A stretch of 55,142 nucleotides of DNA, from positions 80,881 to 136,022 of the forward strand of contig MFJL01000041.1 of the NCBI GenBank assembly GCA_001779195.1. The letters run 5' to 3'. Origin of the DNA: Candidatus Gottesmanbacteria bacterium RIFCSPHIGHO2_02_FULL_39_11. GTDB lineage: Bacteria > Patescibacteriota > Microgenomatia > 2-02-FULL-39-11. Below are positions 17,826 through 26,604 of the stretch, one piece after another. The stretch's first letter is position 1; every line of letters starts with the position of its first letter. Position numbers and translations under genes: made by a program. A model generated the notes under the pieces. The model did no database searches and was not told the DNA's origin. It saw nothing but the letters and a program-made list of their open reading frames with translations.

Positions 17826-19281
17826 TAAAAAAAGAAAAAAAGTGATTGTCATGGGAGCTGGACTTGCAGGACTGGCTTGTGCATATGAACTTTCACAAAA
17901 AAAATTTGATGTTGTAATTATTGAAAAATGGGAGGAGGTCGGAGGTCTTGCCCGAACGATTAAAAAAGGGAAATTTTCATTTGATTCCGGCCCCCACAGG
18001 TGGTACACCAAGAGCAATATGGTGAACAAATGGATGCTGGATCTTCTGGGGGATGAAGTGATACGCGTGCCGCGTCTTACCCGGATTTATTTTGATAAAA
18101 AATTCTTTTATTATCCCATAAAGCTTAAAAACGCAATAGGAGGGATTGGTCTTTGGCGTGCTGTCCGCTCGGTTCTGGATTATCTTATCGCGCGGGTAAA
18201 GTCGCGATTGTTAAAGCCGAAATTGGTAACTATGGAAGATGGGTATGTAAACCAGTTCGGGCATACTCTTTATGAGACCTTTTTTAAAAGATATAGTGAA
18301 AAACTGTGGGGGGTCCCCTGCGACCGGATTTCGGTCGACTGGATTGGACAAAGAACACGGGGGCTTAATCTCTCCACCATCCTTAAGGAAATGATTATCA
18401 AAAGCAAAAAAGTGGTTTCCCTGGTTGATGAGTTTTCATATCCGGAAAGGGGAATCGGGAGAATTGCAGAGAAGATGGCGGATACAGTAAAAAAATACGG
18501 GGGAGAAATACTTCTAAACTCTGAAGTTGTGGAAATTGAAAGAAGGGAAAATCAAATTACTTCAGTGACGGTTAAAGTCAGCGGAAAAGAAAAAAAGATA
18601 GAAGGGGATTATTTTATCTCAAGCATTCCTATTAACGATTTGGTATTTCGCCTGTCTCCCGAAACAGATAGAAGTATATATGCTTTGAGCAAAAAGCTTA
18701 AATACCGAGATGAACTTCAGGTAGCACTTTTTGTATCAAAGACACATATAACACCTGATACCTGGATATACGTCCACTCTAAAGAAATTCCTTTTATGAG
18801 ACTTATGGAAATGGACAACTGGTCAGACAAGTTGTCACCGGTTGGTACCACTACTCTTGTTTTTGAGATTGCATGCAATGAAGGAGATGCCATGTGGAAT
18901 AAAAATGATAAAGACGTTATAGATCTGGTTAAAAAATCATTTGTTGAAGAATTTAGTTTGATTCCGTACAAGACGATTACAGGCGGGTATGTGCACCGGG
19001 TTCCTAAAGAATATCCGGTATACCATATCGGATACCGGCAGGATGTAGATAAAATTAAAAAGTACCTCTCCGGGTTTTTTAATCTCCAGCTTATCGGAAG
19101 AAACGGAACGTTTAGGTACAACAACATGGATCACTCGATTGAAATGGGGCTCTACGCAGCCTGGAATTTAATTTCCGGGAAGAAAAAACATGATATTGAA
19201 TCGGTAAATATAGAGAGAGAATATCTGGAAGAAAAGAAGTTTGAATCACCTGAAGATGAGTTTGTAGAAGAAAAACATTAA
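17815..19281 (+). CDS. FAD-dependent oxidoreductase, protoporphyrinogen-oxidase/UDP-Galp-mutase-like
   Basis: A 488-aa flavoprotein starting at ATG 17815. The ORF track opens at 17764, but the added residues lie inside the epimerase gene and precede the natural MKNNKKRKKVIVMGAG. The dinucleotide-binding fold is GAGLAG (14-19) with E37 ending strand two, then GGLARTIKKG and SGPHRWYTK. The C-terminal FAD motif GRNGTFRYNNMDHSIEMG is well preserved. Proteins of this type recur in surface polysaccharide loci and are usually annotated as amine oxidases. A UDP-sugar mutase or a sugar oxidase are both possible. Its overlap with the epimerase suggests that the two act on consecutive steps. Confidence 0.85.
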   Translation: MKNNKKRKKVIVMGAGLAGLACAYELSQKKFDVVIIEKWEEVGGLARTIKKGKFSFDSGPHRWYTKSNMVNKWMLDLLGDEVIRVPRLTRIYFDKKFFYYPIKLKNAIGGIGLWRAVRSVLDYLIARVKSRLLKPKLVTMEDGYVNQFGHTLYETFFKRYSEKLWGVPCDRISVDWIGQRTRGLNLSTILKEMIIKSKKVVSLVDEFSYPERGIGRIAEKMADTVKKYGGEILLNSEVVEIERRENQITSVTVKVSGKEKKIEGDYFISSIPINDLVFRLSPETDRSIYALSKKLKYRDELQVALFVSKTHITPDTWIYVHSKEIPFMRLMEMDNWSDKLSPVGTTTLVFEIACNEGDAMWNKNDKDVIDLVKKSFVEEFSLIPYKTITGGYVHRVPKEYPVYHIGYRQDVDKIKKYLSGFFNLQLIGRNGTFRYNNMDHSIEMGLYAAWNLISGKKKHDIESVNIEREYLEEKKFESPEDEFVEEKH

Positions 19282-19285
19282 CCCT

Positions 19286-20056
19286 ATGAACTCAAAAAAA
19301 AATACAAAAGAAAAAGTTATTGTTGTAATGCCGGCGTATAATGCGGAAAAAACACTTGAAAAAACATACAGAGACATCCCTAAAAATACCGTCAGTGAAG
19401 TAATTGTAGTTGATGATGAGAGTCATGATGCAACCGTTGCCGTTGCCAGAAAGCTCAGGATTCCCGTATTTGTTCATAAAAAAAACTTAGGGTACGGAGG
19501 AAATCAAAAGACATGTTATGAGGAGGCACTTAACCGAAATGGGGATATCATAGTAATGATTCATCCAGATTATCAGTATGATGCCACTCTCACCTCTCAC
19601 TTAATTAAGCCAATTCTGGAGGGACGGTTTGATATTATGCTTGGGAGCCGTATACGAACCAGGAAAGAGGCTCTTACGGGAGGAATGCCTTTGTATAAAT
19701 ACATCAGTAACCGCTTCTTAACGGTTTTGGAAAATATTTTTTTGGGTCTTAATCTGTCTGAGTATCACACCGGATTTAGAGCATTTGACCGGAATGTTTT
19801 AAAAAATCTCCCCTTAAAAAATTTTTCAAACGATTTTGTCTTTGATCAGGAAATTTTAATCTCAGCCCACGCTGCAGGATTTAGGATTGGAGAAATCCCG
19901 GTACCGGTACGCTACTTTCCCGAGGCATCCTCAATTAATTTTTTCCGTTCGAGCATTTACGGTCTTATGATAATGAAATTGCTATTTTTATATATTCTTT
20001 ATACAGTTGGCATTAGAAGCAAAATATTTTCCACTTTCCGCTATGAAAAAGATTGA
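19286..20056 (+). CDS. GT2 family glycosyltransferase, DPM1/polyprenyl-phosphate type
   Basis: A 256-aa GT-A enzyme. VMPAYNAEKTL opens the nucleotide-binding fold, VVDDESHD (41-48) binds the nucleotide, and MIHPDYQYD (91-99) takes the place of the usual DADGQ metal motif. A hydrophobic stretch near the C-terminus (IYGLMIMKLLFLYILYTVGI) would anchor it to the membrane. The relatives make polyprenyl-phosphate sugars, the donors used by GT-C enzymes such as those upstream. The last 14 bases overlap the next gene. Confidence 0.88.
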   Translation: MNSKKNTKEKVIVVMPAYNAEKTLEKTYRDIPKNTVSEVIVVDDESHDATVAVARKLRIPVFVHKKNLGYGGNQKTCYEEALNRNGDIIVMIHPDYQYDATLTSHLIKPILEGRFDIMLGSRIRTRKEALTGGMPLYKYISNRFLTVLENIFLGLNLSEYHTGFRAFDRNVLKNLPLKNFSNDFVFDQEILISAHAAGFRIGEIPVPVRYFPEASSINFFRSSIYGLMIMKLLFLYILYTVGIRSKIFSTFRYEKD

Positions 20057-21761
20057 CATTATTATTTGTCTTTTGATATGCATTCTTACTTTTCTTACTC
20101 TTCGCGATCTGTATAAACCCTTTTTTTATACAAGTCATGACGGTCAGAACCAAATTGTACGGCTGTATTATTTTGATGAGGCTTTGAGAGACGGCCAGTT
20201 TCCTCCCCGGATTGCGGGGGGCCTCTTAAACGGATACAGCTATCCTCTGTTTGTCTTTTCCTACCATATGCCCTGGATTATTGCAGAGCCTTTTTATTTG
20301 ATAACTCGCGACATTTTTGCTTCAATAAAATTCAGCTTCATTCTGGGCTATTTCTTATCGGGTCTTACCATGTATTGGTATTTAAAACGGGTATTCGGAA
20401 GATTTCCTTCTGCTGTCGGGACTTTCTTATATCTCTTTGCTCCCTACCGTTTCGTAAATATATTTGTAAGAGCCGCGATCGGAGATGCAACCTCTTTTAT
20501 TTTTCCTCCTCTTATTTTTTTATCTCTGTATGAACTGACCAAATTTGATAAGTTAGACAGGATGTTTAAAACCGGAGCAAAGTGGATTGTAGTAGGGGCA
20601 ATCGGAATTGCTGGACTTATTTTATCCCATGCGATGGTTTTTGCATTATTTGGCCTATTCTATTTTTTATATTTATTATGGAATTTGGTTTTTACCCGCA
20701 ATAAGAAAAATACTCTTATTGGATTTATTGTAGTACTAATTCTAGGAGTAGCATTATCCGGTTATTATTTTATTCCGTCTTTTTTTGAGAGAGACTATAC
20801 TCAATTTTCCTCAGTTATGAGAAGCATATTTACCGGAAGTACATTTATTCCCTTTAAACAACTTGTCTATTCGCCGTGGGGGTATGGAATGATGAGAGCT
20901 GAGGAGGGCGGAATGAGTTTTCAAGTAGGTATTGCCCAATGGGGAGTTGCCGTATTTACAGTATTAATACTAATTAAGTGGTTAATTAGTAAAAAAAATA
21001 AGAGGGAATATTCTGCATACAGTCTTGGTTTTTACTTTATGATTACATTTATACTTAGCGTTTTAGCTATGCTTCCGGTATCACTTTTCGTCTGGAAACT
21101 TCTGGGCAATATTATAATTATTGATTTTACCTGGAGAATTTTGACAGTCACCGTTTTTTCTTCTTCTGTTTTAGGAGCATTTGCTGTATCTAAAATAAAG
21201 TTTAAATATTTAGTTGGGGTGTTAATTATTTTGGTCGCATTATACGCCAATAGAAATTATTTAAGAATTAATAAAATCCAGGGCTGGGATGTGCCCTTTT
21301 ATCTTAAACTTGAGAAAACTACCAACATGTATGATGAATATACTCCCCAGTGGGTGCAGAGGGAAATTGAAAAAGTTCCCATCCTAGAAAAAATTGGATA
21401 TAGTTCCAAAAGTGTAATAACGGATATAAAGGTAAATTCATCTAATCATTTTTTGGCAGATGTCACAACCTCCCAAAATACAGAGGCAACTCTTAACACT
21501 ATCTATTATCCGGGGTGGGAACTTTTTGTGAATAATATAAAGTCCCCGATTGAGTATAAAAACAGCAGGGGACTAATGAGCTTTTCGCTTCCAAAAGGAA
21601 AGAATACTGTTGAGTTTAAATTCACCGAGACTCCTCTAAGATTAATATCAGATATTATCACAATATTAGCCGGTATGATATCATTATGGGCTGTTATTTC
21701 TTCTTTCAGAATAAAACATAATGAAATTAAGCATGATTTACCAAATAAATCGTCATCCTGA
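20043..21761 (+). CDS. YfhO/PTPS-related large membrane protein
   Basis: A 572-aa polytopic membrane protein starting at ATG 20043 (MKKIDIII). The ORF-track start at 20007 adds 12 residues inside the previous gene. SHDGQNQIVRLYYFDEALRDG, GYSYPLFVFSYHMPW and the PFYL segment fit the 6-pyruvoyl-tetrahydropterin synthase-related membrane family (PF10131), which is akin to YfhO and GT-C proteins. A soluble C-terminal domain with YYPGWELFVN and FSLPKGKNTVEFKF resembles the YfhO beta domain. It probably transfers or accepts lipid-linked sugars. The stop codon TGA (21759-21761) lies inside a palindromic repeat, so the final SSS is repeat-encoded. Confidence 0.82.
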   Translation: MKKIDIIICLLICILTFLTLRDLYKPFFYTSHDGQNQIVRLYYFDEALRDGQFPPRIAGGLLNGYSYPLFVFSYHMPWIIAEPFYLITRDIFASIKFSFILGYFLSGLTMYWYLKRVFGRFPSAVGTFLYLFAPYRFVNIFVRAAIGDATSFIFPPLIFLSLYELTKFDKLDRMFKTGAKWIVVGAIGIAGLILSHAMVFALFGLFYFLYLLWNLVFTRNKKNTLIGFIVVLILGVALSGYYFIPSFFERDYTQFSSVMRSIFTGSTFIPFKQLVYSPWGYGMMRAEEGGMSFQVGIAQWGVAVFTVLILIKWLISKKNKREYSAYSLGFYFMITFILSVLAMLPVSLFVWKLLGNIIIIDFTWRILTVTVFSSSVLGAFAVSKIKFKYLVGVLIILVALYANRNYLRINKIQGWDVPFYLKLEKTTNMYDEYTPQWVQREIEKVPILEKIGYSSKSVITDIKVNSSNHFLADVTTSQNTEATLNTIYYPGWELFVNNIKSPIEYKNSRGLMSFSLPKGKNTVEFKFTETPLRLISDIITILAGMISLWAVISSFRIKHNEIKHDLPNKSSS

Positions 21762-21818
21762 ACTTGTTTCAGGATCCAGAAGCTAAAACACTGGATCCCG
21801 GGTCAAGCCCGGGATGAC
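21752..21818. repeat. 67-bp composite palindromic repeat
   Basis: GTCATCC (start) and GGATGAC (end) form the outer inverted repeat. Within it are TCCTGAACTTGTTTCAGGA, GGATCCAG...CTGGATCC and TCCCGGGTCAAGCCCGGGA, so the sequence can fold as paired hairpins. It shares GTCATCCTGA and AGGATCC with the two repeats inside the gene at 23551. Its 5' end overlaps the stop of the YfhO-like gene and it fills most of the 72-base gap before the next gene. This is a REP/MITE-like palindrome of a type dispersed in many bacteria. Confidence 0.9.
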
Positions 21819-21833
21819 AATTCGTAATTAGTT

Positions 21834-23546
21834 ATGAAAGAAAAAACAAAGAAACTTTTCAGGAAAATATTTTTACACCGATACCAGCTCCTGATTCTGG
21901 GAGTTATTCTTTTTACATTCCTTGTCAATGCTTTCCATACGCAGTTTCCCGATGAGTTTGACAACATATTCGGAGGATTTCTTATTAACCAGGGTAAGCT
22001 TCCCTATACCGGTTTTTTTACGCATCACAATCCGGGAGCTTATTACTTTGCTTCTCTAATAACTCTTTTTACGGGGAGAAGTTTTGTCCAATTTAGAATC
22101 GTTTTTGCTTTGGTACTTTCTTCTTTTTATGCATTCAGTTATTTTTTTCTTAAAGAAAGACTTAAAGAAAAATCTCTTGATCATTTTCTTGTTTATGGTT
22201 TGATTATTGGGTTGGGCTCCACATACTGGTGGGGACAGATGCTTTTGTCAGAAACATTAGTTGGGTACATGCTCGTTCCCGTCTTTCTTTTAATAATTGA
22301 AAAAGCTTTTTCCAAAATACCTTTTGATTTAAAAGATTTAGTATTTATTTCCGTTCTTACTTTTCTTTCTCTTTTTGTTTCCCTGACTTATATATATTTA
22401 GTTCCCGTAATTATCGGAGTAAGTCTTTATCTGTATTTTAAAGATCAAAAAAAAGTTGCATTCCGGCATATTGTTAAGCCAGCTGCTATCTTTGCTCTTC
22501 CATACGTTCTATTTCTTCTGTATCTGGTTATCAGCGGAAGCTATAAGGAATTTTACTTTGCGTCCGTTACATACAATGTGAAGTATTACATCTATAATTT
22601 TCCCCAGGTAGCCGGTACTTATTCCAGAAATCCGATACGGTATGCCGTTTCAATTGCCCGGACAAATATAAATCAGCTTTTCAGCCTCCTGACCCAAGTA
22701 AAAAATTTCAACTTTTCATATCCGTTGAATATCTCACTCGGAATTGGCATAACAGGTTTATTTATCTATTTGCTTCTTAAAAGAAAATTCACCCTTTTTA
22801 TTTTAGTACTTGGAATGTTTCTCTACACAAACGCAAGAAGCGATCCTCTGGATGTCCATGAGACTGATTTTCATTCAACCGTATACATTATGTGCGCTTC
22901 CGCATTAAGTTTGTTTCTTTTGCATAAAATAAAAGAAGAACTTAATGTTGTCCAAAAAAGATTCTCAGACACTCTTATTCTTTCATCTGTTTTTTTAACT
23001 GTGGGAATTTACTGGGTTTTTAATTTTTACTTCTTGGGAAATCAGTTTATAGACAAAGCATATGGGAAGTTCATGGGTCGTGATCCTCTCATATATGACA
23101 GAGCGCAGACAGCTCAGACACTTAATAAATTAGTTTCTGAAAGTGAGTATTATTGGATCGGACCGTTTGAACTTCAGGAGCTTCTCTATATTAACGGAAA
23201 AGTAGCATCGAGGTATTTTTGGTATCTGCCGGCAAGCTCACGGGATGAAAAAATTCGCACAGAGCTAATTTCAGATTTTGAAAAAAATAAACCGAAAGTT
23301 ATCGTGTATAAAAAATGGTGGGCGAATTTCGGAGTACAGCCTGAGGATTTCAATGGAATTATAGTTAATTATCTGGATAAAAATTATTTTCAGATAAGCG
23401 ATCTTAAAAAAGAGGGATTAAATATTCATGTGAAAGTCGGCAAAGAGCTTAACTTTGATTTTGAAAATGAGTATTTTTTTGATAAAAGCAGAAAAGATGA
23501 GATAGTCAGAGAAATGCTTGATAAGGGGTTAATCGAAGAAATTTAA
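21834..23546 (+). CDS. GT-C membrane glycosyltransferase (GT39-like)
   Basis: A 570-aa polytopic protein. The first outer loop reads FPDEFDNIFGGFLINQGKLPYTGFF with D40-E41, then THHNPGAYYF, a variant of the catalytic DE loop that I associate with bacterial GT39-like enzymes lacking the GYNAYS signature. Many hydrophobic helices follow, and a soluble C-terminal region carries WIGPFELQELLYI. It begins 16 bases after the palindromic repeat and is four bases from the WaaE-like gene. It is likely an outer-face sugar transferase using a lipid-linked donor. Confidence 0.82.
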   Translation: MKEKTKKLFRKIFLHRYQLLILGVILFTFLVNAFHTQFPDEFDNIFGGFLINQGKLPYTGFFTHHNPGAYYFASLITLFTGRSFVQFRIVFALVLSSFYAFSYFFLKERLKEKSLDHFLVYGLIIGLGSTYWWGQMLLSETLVGYMLVPVFLLIIEKAFSKIPFDLKDLVFISVLTFLSLFVSLTYIYLVPVIIGVSLYLYFKDQKKVAFRHIVKPAAIFALPYVLFLLYLVISGSYKEFYFASVTYNVKYYIYNFPQVAGTYSRNPIRYAVSIARTNINQLFSLLTQVKNFNFSYPLNISLGIGITGLFIYLLLKRKFTLFILVLGMFLYTNARSDPLDVHETDFHSTVYIMCASALSLFLLHKIKEELNVVQKRFSDTLILSSVFLTVGIYWVFNFYFLGNQFIDKAYGKFMGRDPLIYDRAQTAQTLNKLVSESEYYWIGPFELQELLYINGKVASRYFWYLPASSRDEKIRTELISDFEKNKPKVIVYKKWWANFGVQPEDFNGIIVNYLDKNYFQISDLKKEGLNIHVKVGKELNFDFENEYFFDKSRKDEIVREMLDKGLIEEI

Positions 23547-23550
23547 ATCT

Positions 23551-24381
23551 ATGAAATTGTCTGTAGCCCTAGCAACTTATAATGAAGAAGAGAATATTGC
23601 GAGATGTCTAAACAGCATTTCGGGATGGGCAGATGAAATTGTGATTGTTGATGGGAAATCAAATGACAAGACGGTTGATATAGCCAAAAAATATAATGCC
23701 CGGATAATTTTAAAAGAAAACGAAGAAAATTTTCACAAAAATAAGCAGATAGCAATCGAAAACTGCAAAGGAGAATGGATCTTACAGCTGGATGCGGATG
23801 AGGAAGTGACTAACAACTTAAAAGATGAGATCCTTAAAGTTGTTAGTCATCCTGAGCGACCGAAGGGAGTCGAAGGATCCCGTGTGGAACCTGTTTCCGG
23901 TTACTGGATTCCCCGAAAAAACTACTTTTTAGGAAAATTCTTAAAAAAAGGAGGACAGTATCCGGATTACACATTGAGACTTTACCGAAGGGGAAAGGGA
24001 AAACTTCCTGCTCTAAATGTTCATGAGCAGGCAGAGGTCGCGGGGAAAACAGAGTATCTTAAAAACCCTCTTCTTCATTATAATTATCCTGATCTTAAGC
24101 ACTATTTTGATCATTTTAAAAGATACACAGATATTTTTGCAAATGAAATAATTGATGAGAATTATAAAGAAAAAAGTCGTCATCCTGAGCGACCGAAGGG
24201 AGTCGAAGGATCCCGTTTTCTTTCTTATATGCTTATAAAGCCTTTTACATGGTTTATATCGACATACATTCGCCATAAAGGATTTATGGATGGGTATCAG
24301 GGATTTTTATTTTCCTTTTTTTCATCTCTTCGCTTTCCAGTCTCCTATATTAAAGCATTGAAAATAAACTATAAGAAATGA
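23551..24381 (+). CDS. WaaE/KdtX-like GT2 glycosyltransferase with two repeat-encoded insertions
   Basis: A 276-aa GT2 enzyme of the WaaE/KdtX type (lipopolysaccharide heptose/glucose transferases and their relatives). LSVALATYNEEENI, VIVDGKSND, the metal motif DADEE (81-85) and LPALNVHEQ (VHE near 157-159) are intact. The C-terminal YIRHKGFMDGYQGFLFS is the usual membrane-associated tail. Two 12-residue stretches, both HPERPKGVEGSR (100-111 and 211-222), are translated from identical 37-bp repeats. The first falls in the variable loop before GYWIPRKNYFLGK, the second between the catalytic domain and the tail. Both keep the frame, so the protein is probably still made and may be active. It overlaps the next gene by four bases (ATGA). 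Confidence 0.9.
   Translation: MKLSVALATYNEEENIARCLNSISGWADEIVIVDGKSNDKTVDIAKKYNARIILKENEENFHKNKQIAIENCKGEWILQLDADEEVTNNLKDEILKVVSHPERPKGVEGSRVEPVSGYWIPRKNYFLGKFLKKGGQYPDYTLRLYRRGKGKLPALNVHEQAEVAGKTEYLKNPLLHYNYPDLKHYFDHFKRYTDIFANEIIDENYKEKSRHPERPKGVEGSRFLSYMLIKPFTWFISTYIRHKGFMDGYQGFLFSFFSSLRFPVSYIKALKINYKK
23846..23882. repeat. 37-bp palindromic repeat inside a coding gene, copy 1
   Basis: GTCATCCTGAGCGACCGAAG GGAGTCGAAGGATCCCG, identical to copy 2. It is read in frame as HPERPKGVEGSR within the WaaE-like protein. GTCATCCTGAGCG...GAAGGATC elements of this kind are dispersed in many bacterial genomes, usually between genes. Confidence 0.93.
24179..24215. repeat. 37-bp palindromic repeat inside a coding gene, copy 2
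   Basis: A second copy identical over all 37 bases, 333 bp after copy 1, in the same orientation and the same reading frame. It is flanked by AAAGTC on the left and TTTTC on the right, and copy 1 by GTTA and TGTGG, so the flanks differ and this is not a simple duplication of a longer segment. Confidence 0.93.
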
Positions 24382-25454
24382 CAAACGAAGTAAACAAAAT
24401 AATTTCTGTCGGATTTGTAAAGCCTCCTATTTTAGGTCATAAAAAAAGAGGTATAGGCATTTTTGGCCAAAACCTCATGCAGGCTCTTTCTAAAAGTAAA
24501 AACATACGCATCGAAGAGATAACCGTTGATGATAATAAAAATCAGTTTGATATTATTCACTATCCTTATTTTGATCCTTTCTTTTTAACCCTACCTTTTA
24601 AAAGTCCGGTTCCAACGGTTGTTACAATCCATGACTTAATTCCCTTAAGACTTAAGAAATATTATCCTGCAGGAATTAAAGGAAAAATAAAATGGGAAAT
24701 ACAAAAAAGAGTCATTAGAACTGCCAGTCATATTTGTACGGATTCTTTTTCTTCAAAAGAAGATATTAAAAAATATCTTGCAATTTGCGATGAAAGAATT
24801 TCCGTTGTATACGGGGGGGTAGATGAGGTATATTATTTGCCAATCTCTCAAAAAATAATGGACGAAACTGCGAAAAAATACAATATTATAGAAAAATTCA
24901 TTCTGTATGTCGGAGATATTAATTACAACAAGAATATTCCGGGACTTTTAACTGCTTTTTCACAGATTATTCAAAAGGAGAACATAGATCTTATTCTTGT
25001 GGGTCCCGCTTTTACCCAAAAAACGGTTGAACTTGATGAAATAAAGCAAAAAATAAAAGATTTATCTTTGGGAGAAAAAGTAAAACTGGTCAATTACGTT
25101 TCAAATATGGAACTTAGAAGTTTATACAAACTGGCATCTCTGTATGTTCAGTCTTCCTTTGCTGAGGGGTTTGGACTTTCAGTACTTGAGGCTATGGCTT
25201 CAGGATGTCCAGTTGTTTCATCCCGGGAAACAAGTCTAAAAGAGATTTGTGCAGATGTAGTAGTACCCATTAACCCATATGACGAAACTAATATTTCCGA
25301 AGGAATTATAAAGGCGTTAAAAGATGAAACTCTGAGAAATAAAAATATTCAAAAGGGGATAGCACAGGCCAAAAAATTTACCTGGGAAGATGCTGCGTTA
25401 AAAACTGAAGAAATATATTTGCGTGTTCTTGCTCAATATGAAAAACAGGAGTAA
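24378..25454 (+). CDS. GT4 family glycosyltransferase
   Basis: A 358-aa GT-B enzyme. The N-terminal half has an acceptor-side KRGIGIFGQNL and TVVTIHDLIPLRLKKYY, as in GT4 mannosyltransferases of O-antigen loci. FILYVGDINYNKNIPGLL marks the domain linker, and the C-terminal donor site SSFAEGFGLSVLEAMASGCPVV carries the EX7E motif. It is cytoplasmic and uses a nucleotide sugar, perhaps GDP-mannose. It is coupled to the genes on both sides: ATGA with the WaaE-like gene and a 17-base overlap with the next. Confidence 0.93.
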   Translation: MTNEVNKIISVGFVKPPILGHKKRGIGIFGQNLMQALSKSKNIRIEEITVDDNKNQFDIIHYPYFDPFFLTLPFKSPVPTVVTIHDLIPLRLKKYYPAGIKGKIKWEIQKRVIRTASHICTDSFSSKEDIKKYLAICDERISVVYGGVDEVYYLPISQKIMDETAKKYNIIEKFILYVGDINYNKNIPGLLTAFSQIIQKENIDLILVGPAFTQKTVELDEIKQKIKDLSLGEKVKLVNYVSNMELRSLYKLASLYVQSSFAEGFGLSVLEAMASGCPVVSSRETSLKEICADVVVPINPYDETNISEGIIKALKDETLRNKNIQKGIAQAKKFTWEDAALKTEEIYLRVLAQYEKQE

Positions 25455-26595
25455 TTTAATTATTTTAAGTATTTTTTTGATATGGAGAACTGCACTTTTT
25501 GTAATATCGTTTATATCTTTAAAATATTTTCCTTTTCAGCCCAGATTTCCTTACTCAGATATTTTTCTAATCCCCTCAGGATTTCCCAAGTTTCTCTGGT
25601 CATTTGCCAATTTTGACGGAGTGCATTATTTAACCATTATAAACCATGGATACAGTGCTCAATATACCCAGGTGTTTTTCCCTTTTTACCCGTATTTGAT
25701 AAGAATTATTTCGTCAACATTTTATTATGTTTCCCCGATTGTTGTCGGAATTGGACTCTCAAATATTTTTTTTCTTTTATCCCTTTTTCTTTTTAATAAA
25801 TTGATTAATTTAGATAATATTAAAAATGCATTTTGGGCAATTATTTTTTTAATTTCATTTCCTACCTCTTTTTATTTTGGGAGCTTGTATACCGAAAGTC
25901 TTTTCTTTCTCTTGGTGCTTTCCTCTTTTTATTTTGCCCGAAAAAATAAATGGCTAGCAGCCTCTTTTCTAGGGACACTTGCTTCAATGACGAGGTTAAA
26001 CGGAATTTTCTTACTTCCTTCATTACTGGTTGAATGGTTGCTTCAAAAAAAAGTTCCACAAACAAAAATTAGTAATCTGATGAAAGAAGCTTTGAAATGT
26101 CCTGCACTTTATATTGTTCCTCTGGGGCTCCTTATATATATGGCATATCTGCAGCTGACTTTTCACGATGCATTATATTTTTGGCATGCACAGCCTGTCT
26201 TTGGAGCAGAAAGAAGCGGAAGCCAAATAGTGCTTCTTCATCAGGTATTTTATAGGTATTATAAAATACTAACCACAGTTCAGTTCGGTAGTGAAGTTTT
26301 TTTCATCTCTTTTTTGGAATGTTTTTTTACAATTGTGTCTATCTTGTGTTTAATAGGGGCTTACCGGAAGAAAATACGTCTTTCCTATCTTGTCTTTTCG
26401 GTATTCTCAATTCTTATTCCCACACTTACCGGAACACTCTCCAGTATGCCCCGATATGTATTGTTAGCATTCCCTATATATGTGTATTTGTCCTCCATAA
26501 AAAGCGCCCTGTTAAAAATGATTATAATAGCACTATCTTTAATTCTTCTCACTGTATTGACTTCTCTGTTTGCACGGGGTCACTGGGTAGCATAA
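25438..26595 (+). CDS. PIG-V-like mannosyltransferase (GT-C)
   Basis: A 385-aa polytopic protein starting at ATG 25438 (the ORF track uses a GTG at 25423 inside the GT4 gene). FLWSFANFDGVHYLTIINHGY followed by VFFPFYPYLIR is the signature of the bacterial PIG-V/GPI-mannosyltransferase-2-like family, with the Asp of NFDGVHY as the likely catalytic residue. It would transfer a sugar from a polyprenyl-phosphate donor on the outer face. Its stop TAA is also the start of a TAAAAT box for the next gene, a GT2 that could make such a donor. Confidence 0.85.
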   Translation: MKNRSNLIILSIFLIWRTALFVISFISLKYFPFQPRFPYSDIFLIPSGFPKFLWSFANFDGVHYLTIINHGYSAQYTQVFFPFYPYLIRIISSTFYYVSPIVVGIGLSNIFFLLSLFLFNKLINLDNIKNAFWAIIFLISFPTSFYFGSLYTESLFFLLVLSSFYFARKNKWLAASFLGTLASMTRLNGIFLLPSLLVEWLLQKKVPQTKISNLMKEALKCPALYIVPLGLLIYMAYLQLTFHDALYFWHAQPVFGAERSGSQIVLLHQVFYRYYKILTTVQFGSEVFFISFLECFFTIVSILCLIGAYRKKIRLSYLVFSVFSILIPTLTGTLSSMPRYVLLAFPIYVYLSSIKSALLKMIIIALSLILLTVLTSLFARGHWVA

Positions 26596-26598
26596 AAT
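26570..26598 (+). promoter_or_regulatory. Promoter TTGCAC-N17-TAAAAT embedded in a stop codon
   Basis: TTGCAC (26570-26575), 17 bp, TAAAAT (26593-26598), then six bases to the ATG at 26605. The TAA of the -10 box is the stop of the PIG-V-like gene. The layout is the same as at 16846-16874 and predicts a leaderless message for the GT2 gene. Confidence 0.58.
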
Positions 26599-26604
26599 AC
26601 AAAA

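Noticed and set aside
17652-18029. 125-aa antisense ORF
   Set aside because: Opposite the epimerase/oxidoreductase junction. It is a frame shadow of two well-supported + strand genes, with low-complexity composition.
18717-19127. 136-aa antisense ORF
   Set aside because: Lies wholly inside the FAD oxidoreductase gene and shows no recognisable motif or start signal.
23846-24215. CRISPR array
   Set aside because: Only two repeat units 333 bp apart, with coding sequence between them.
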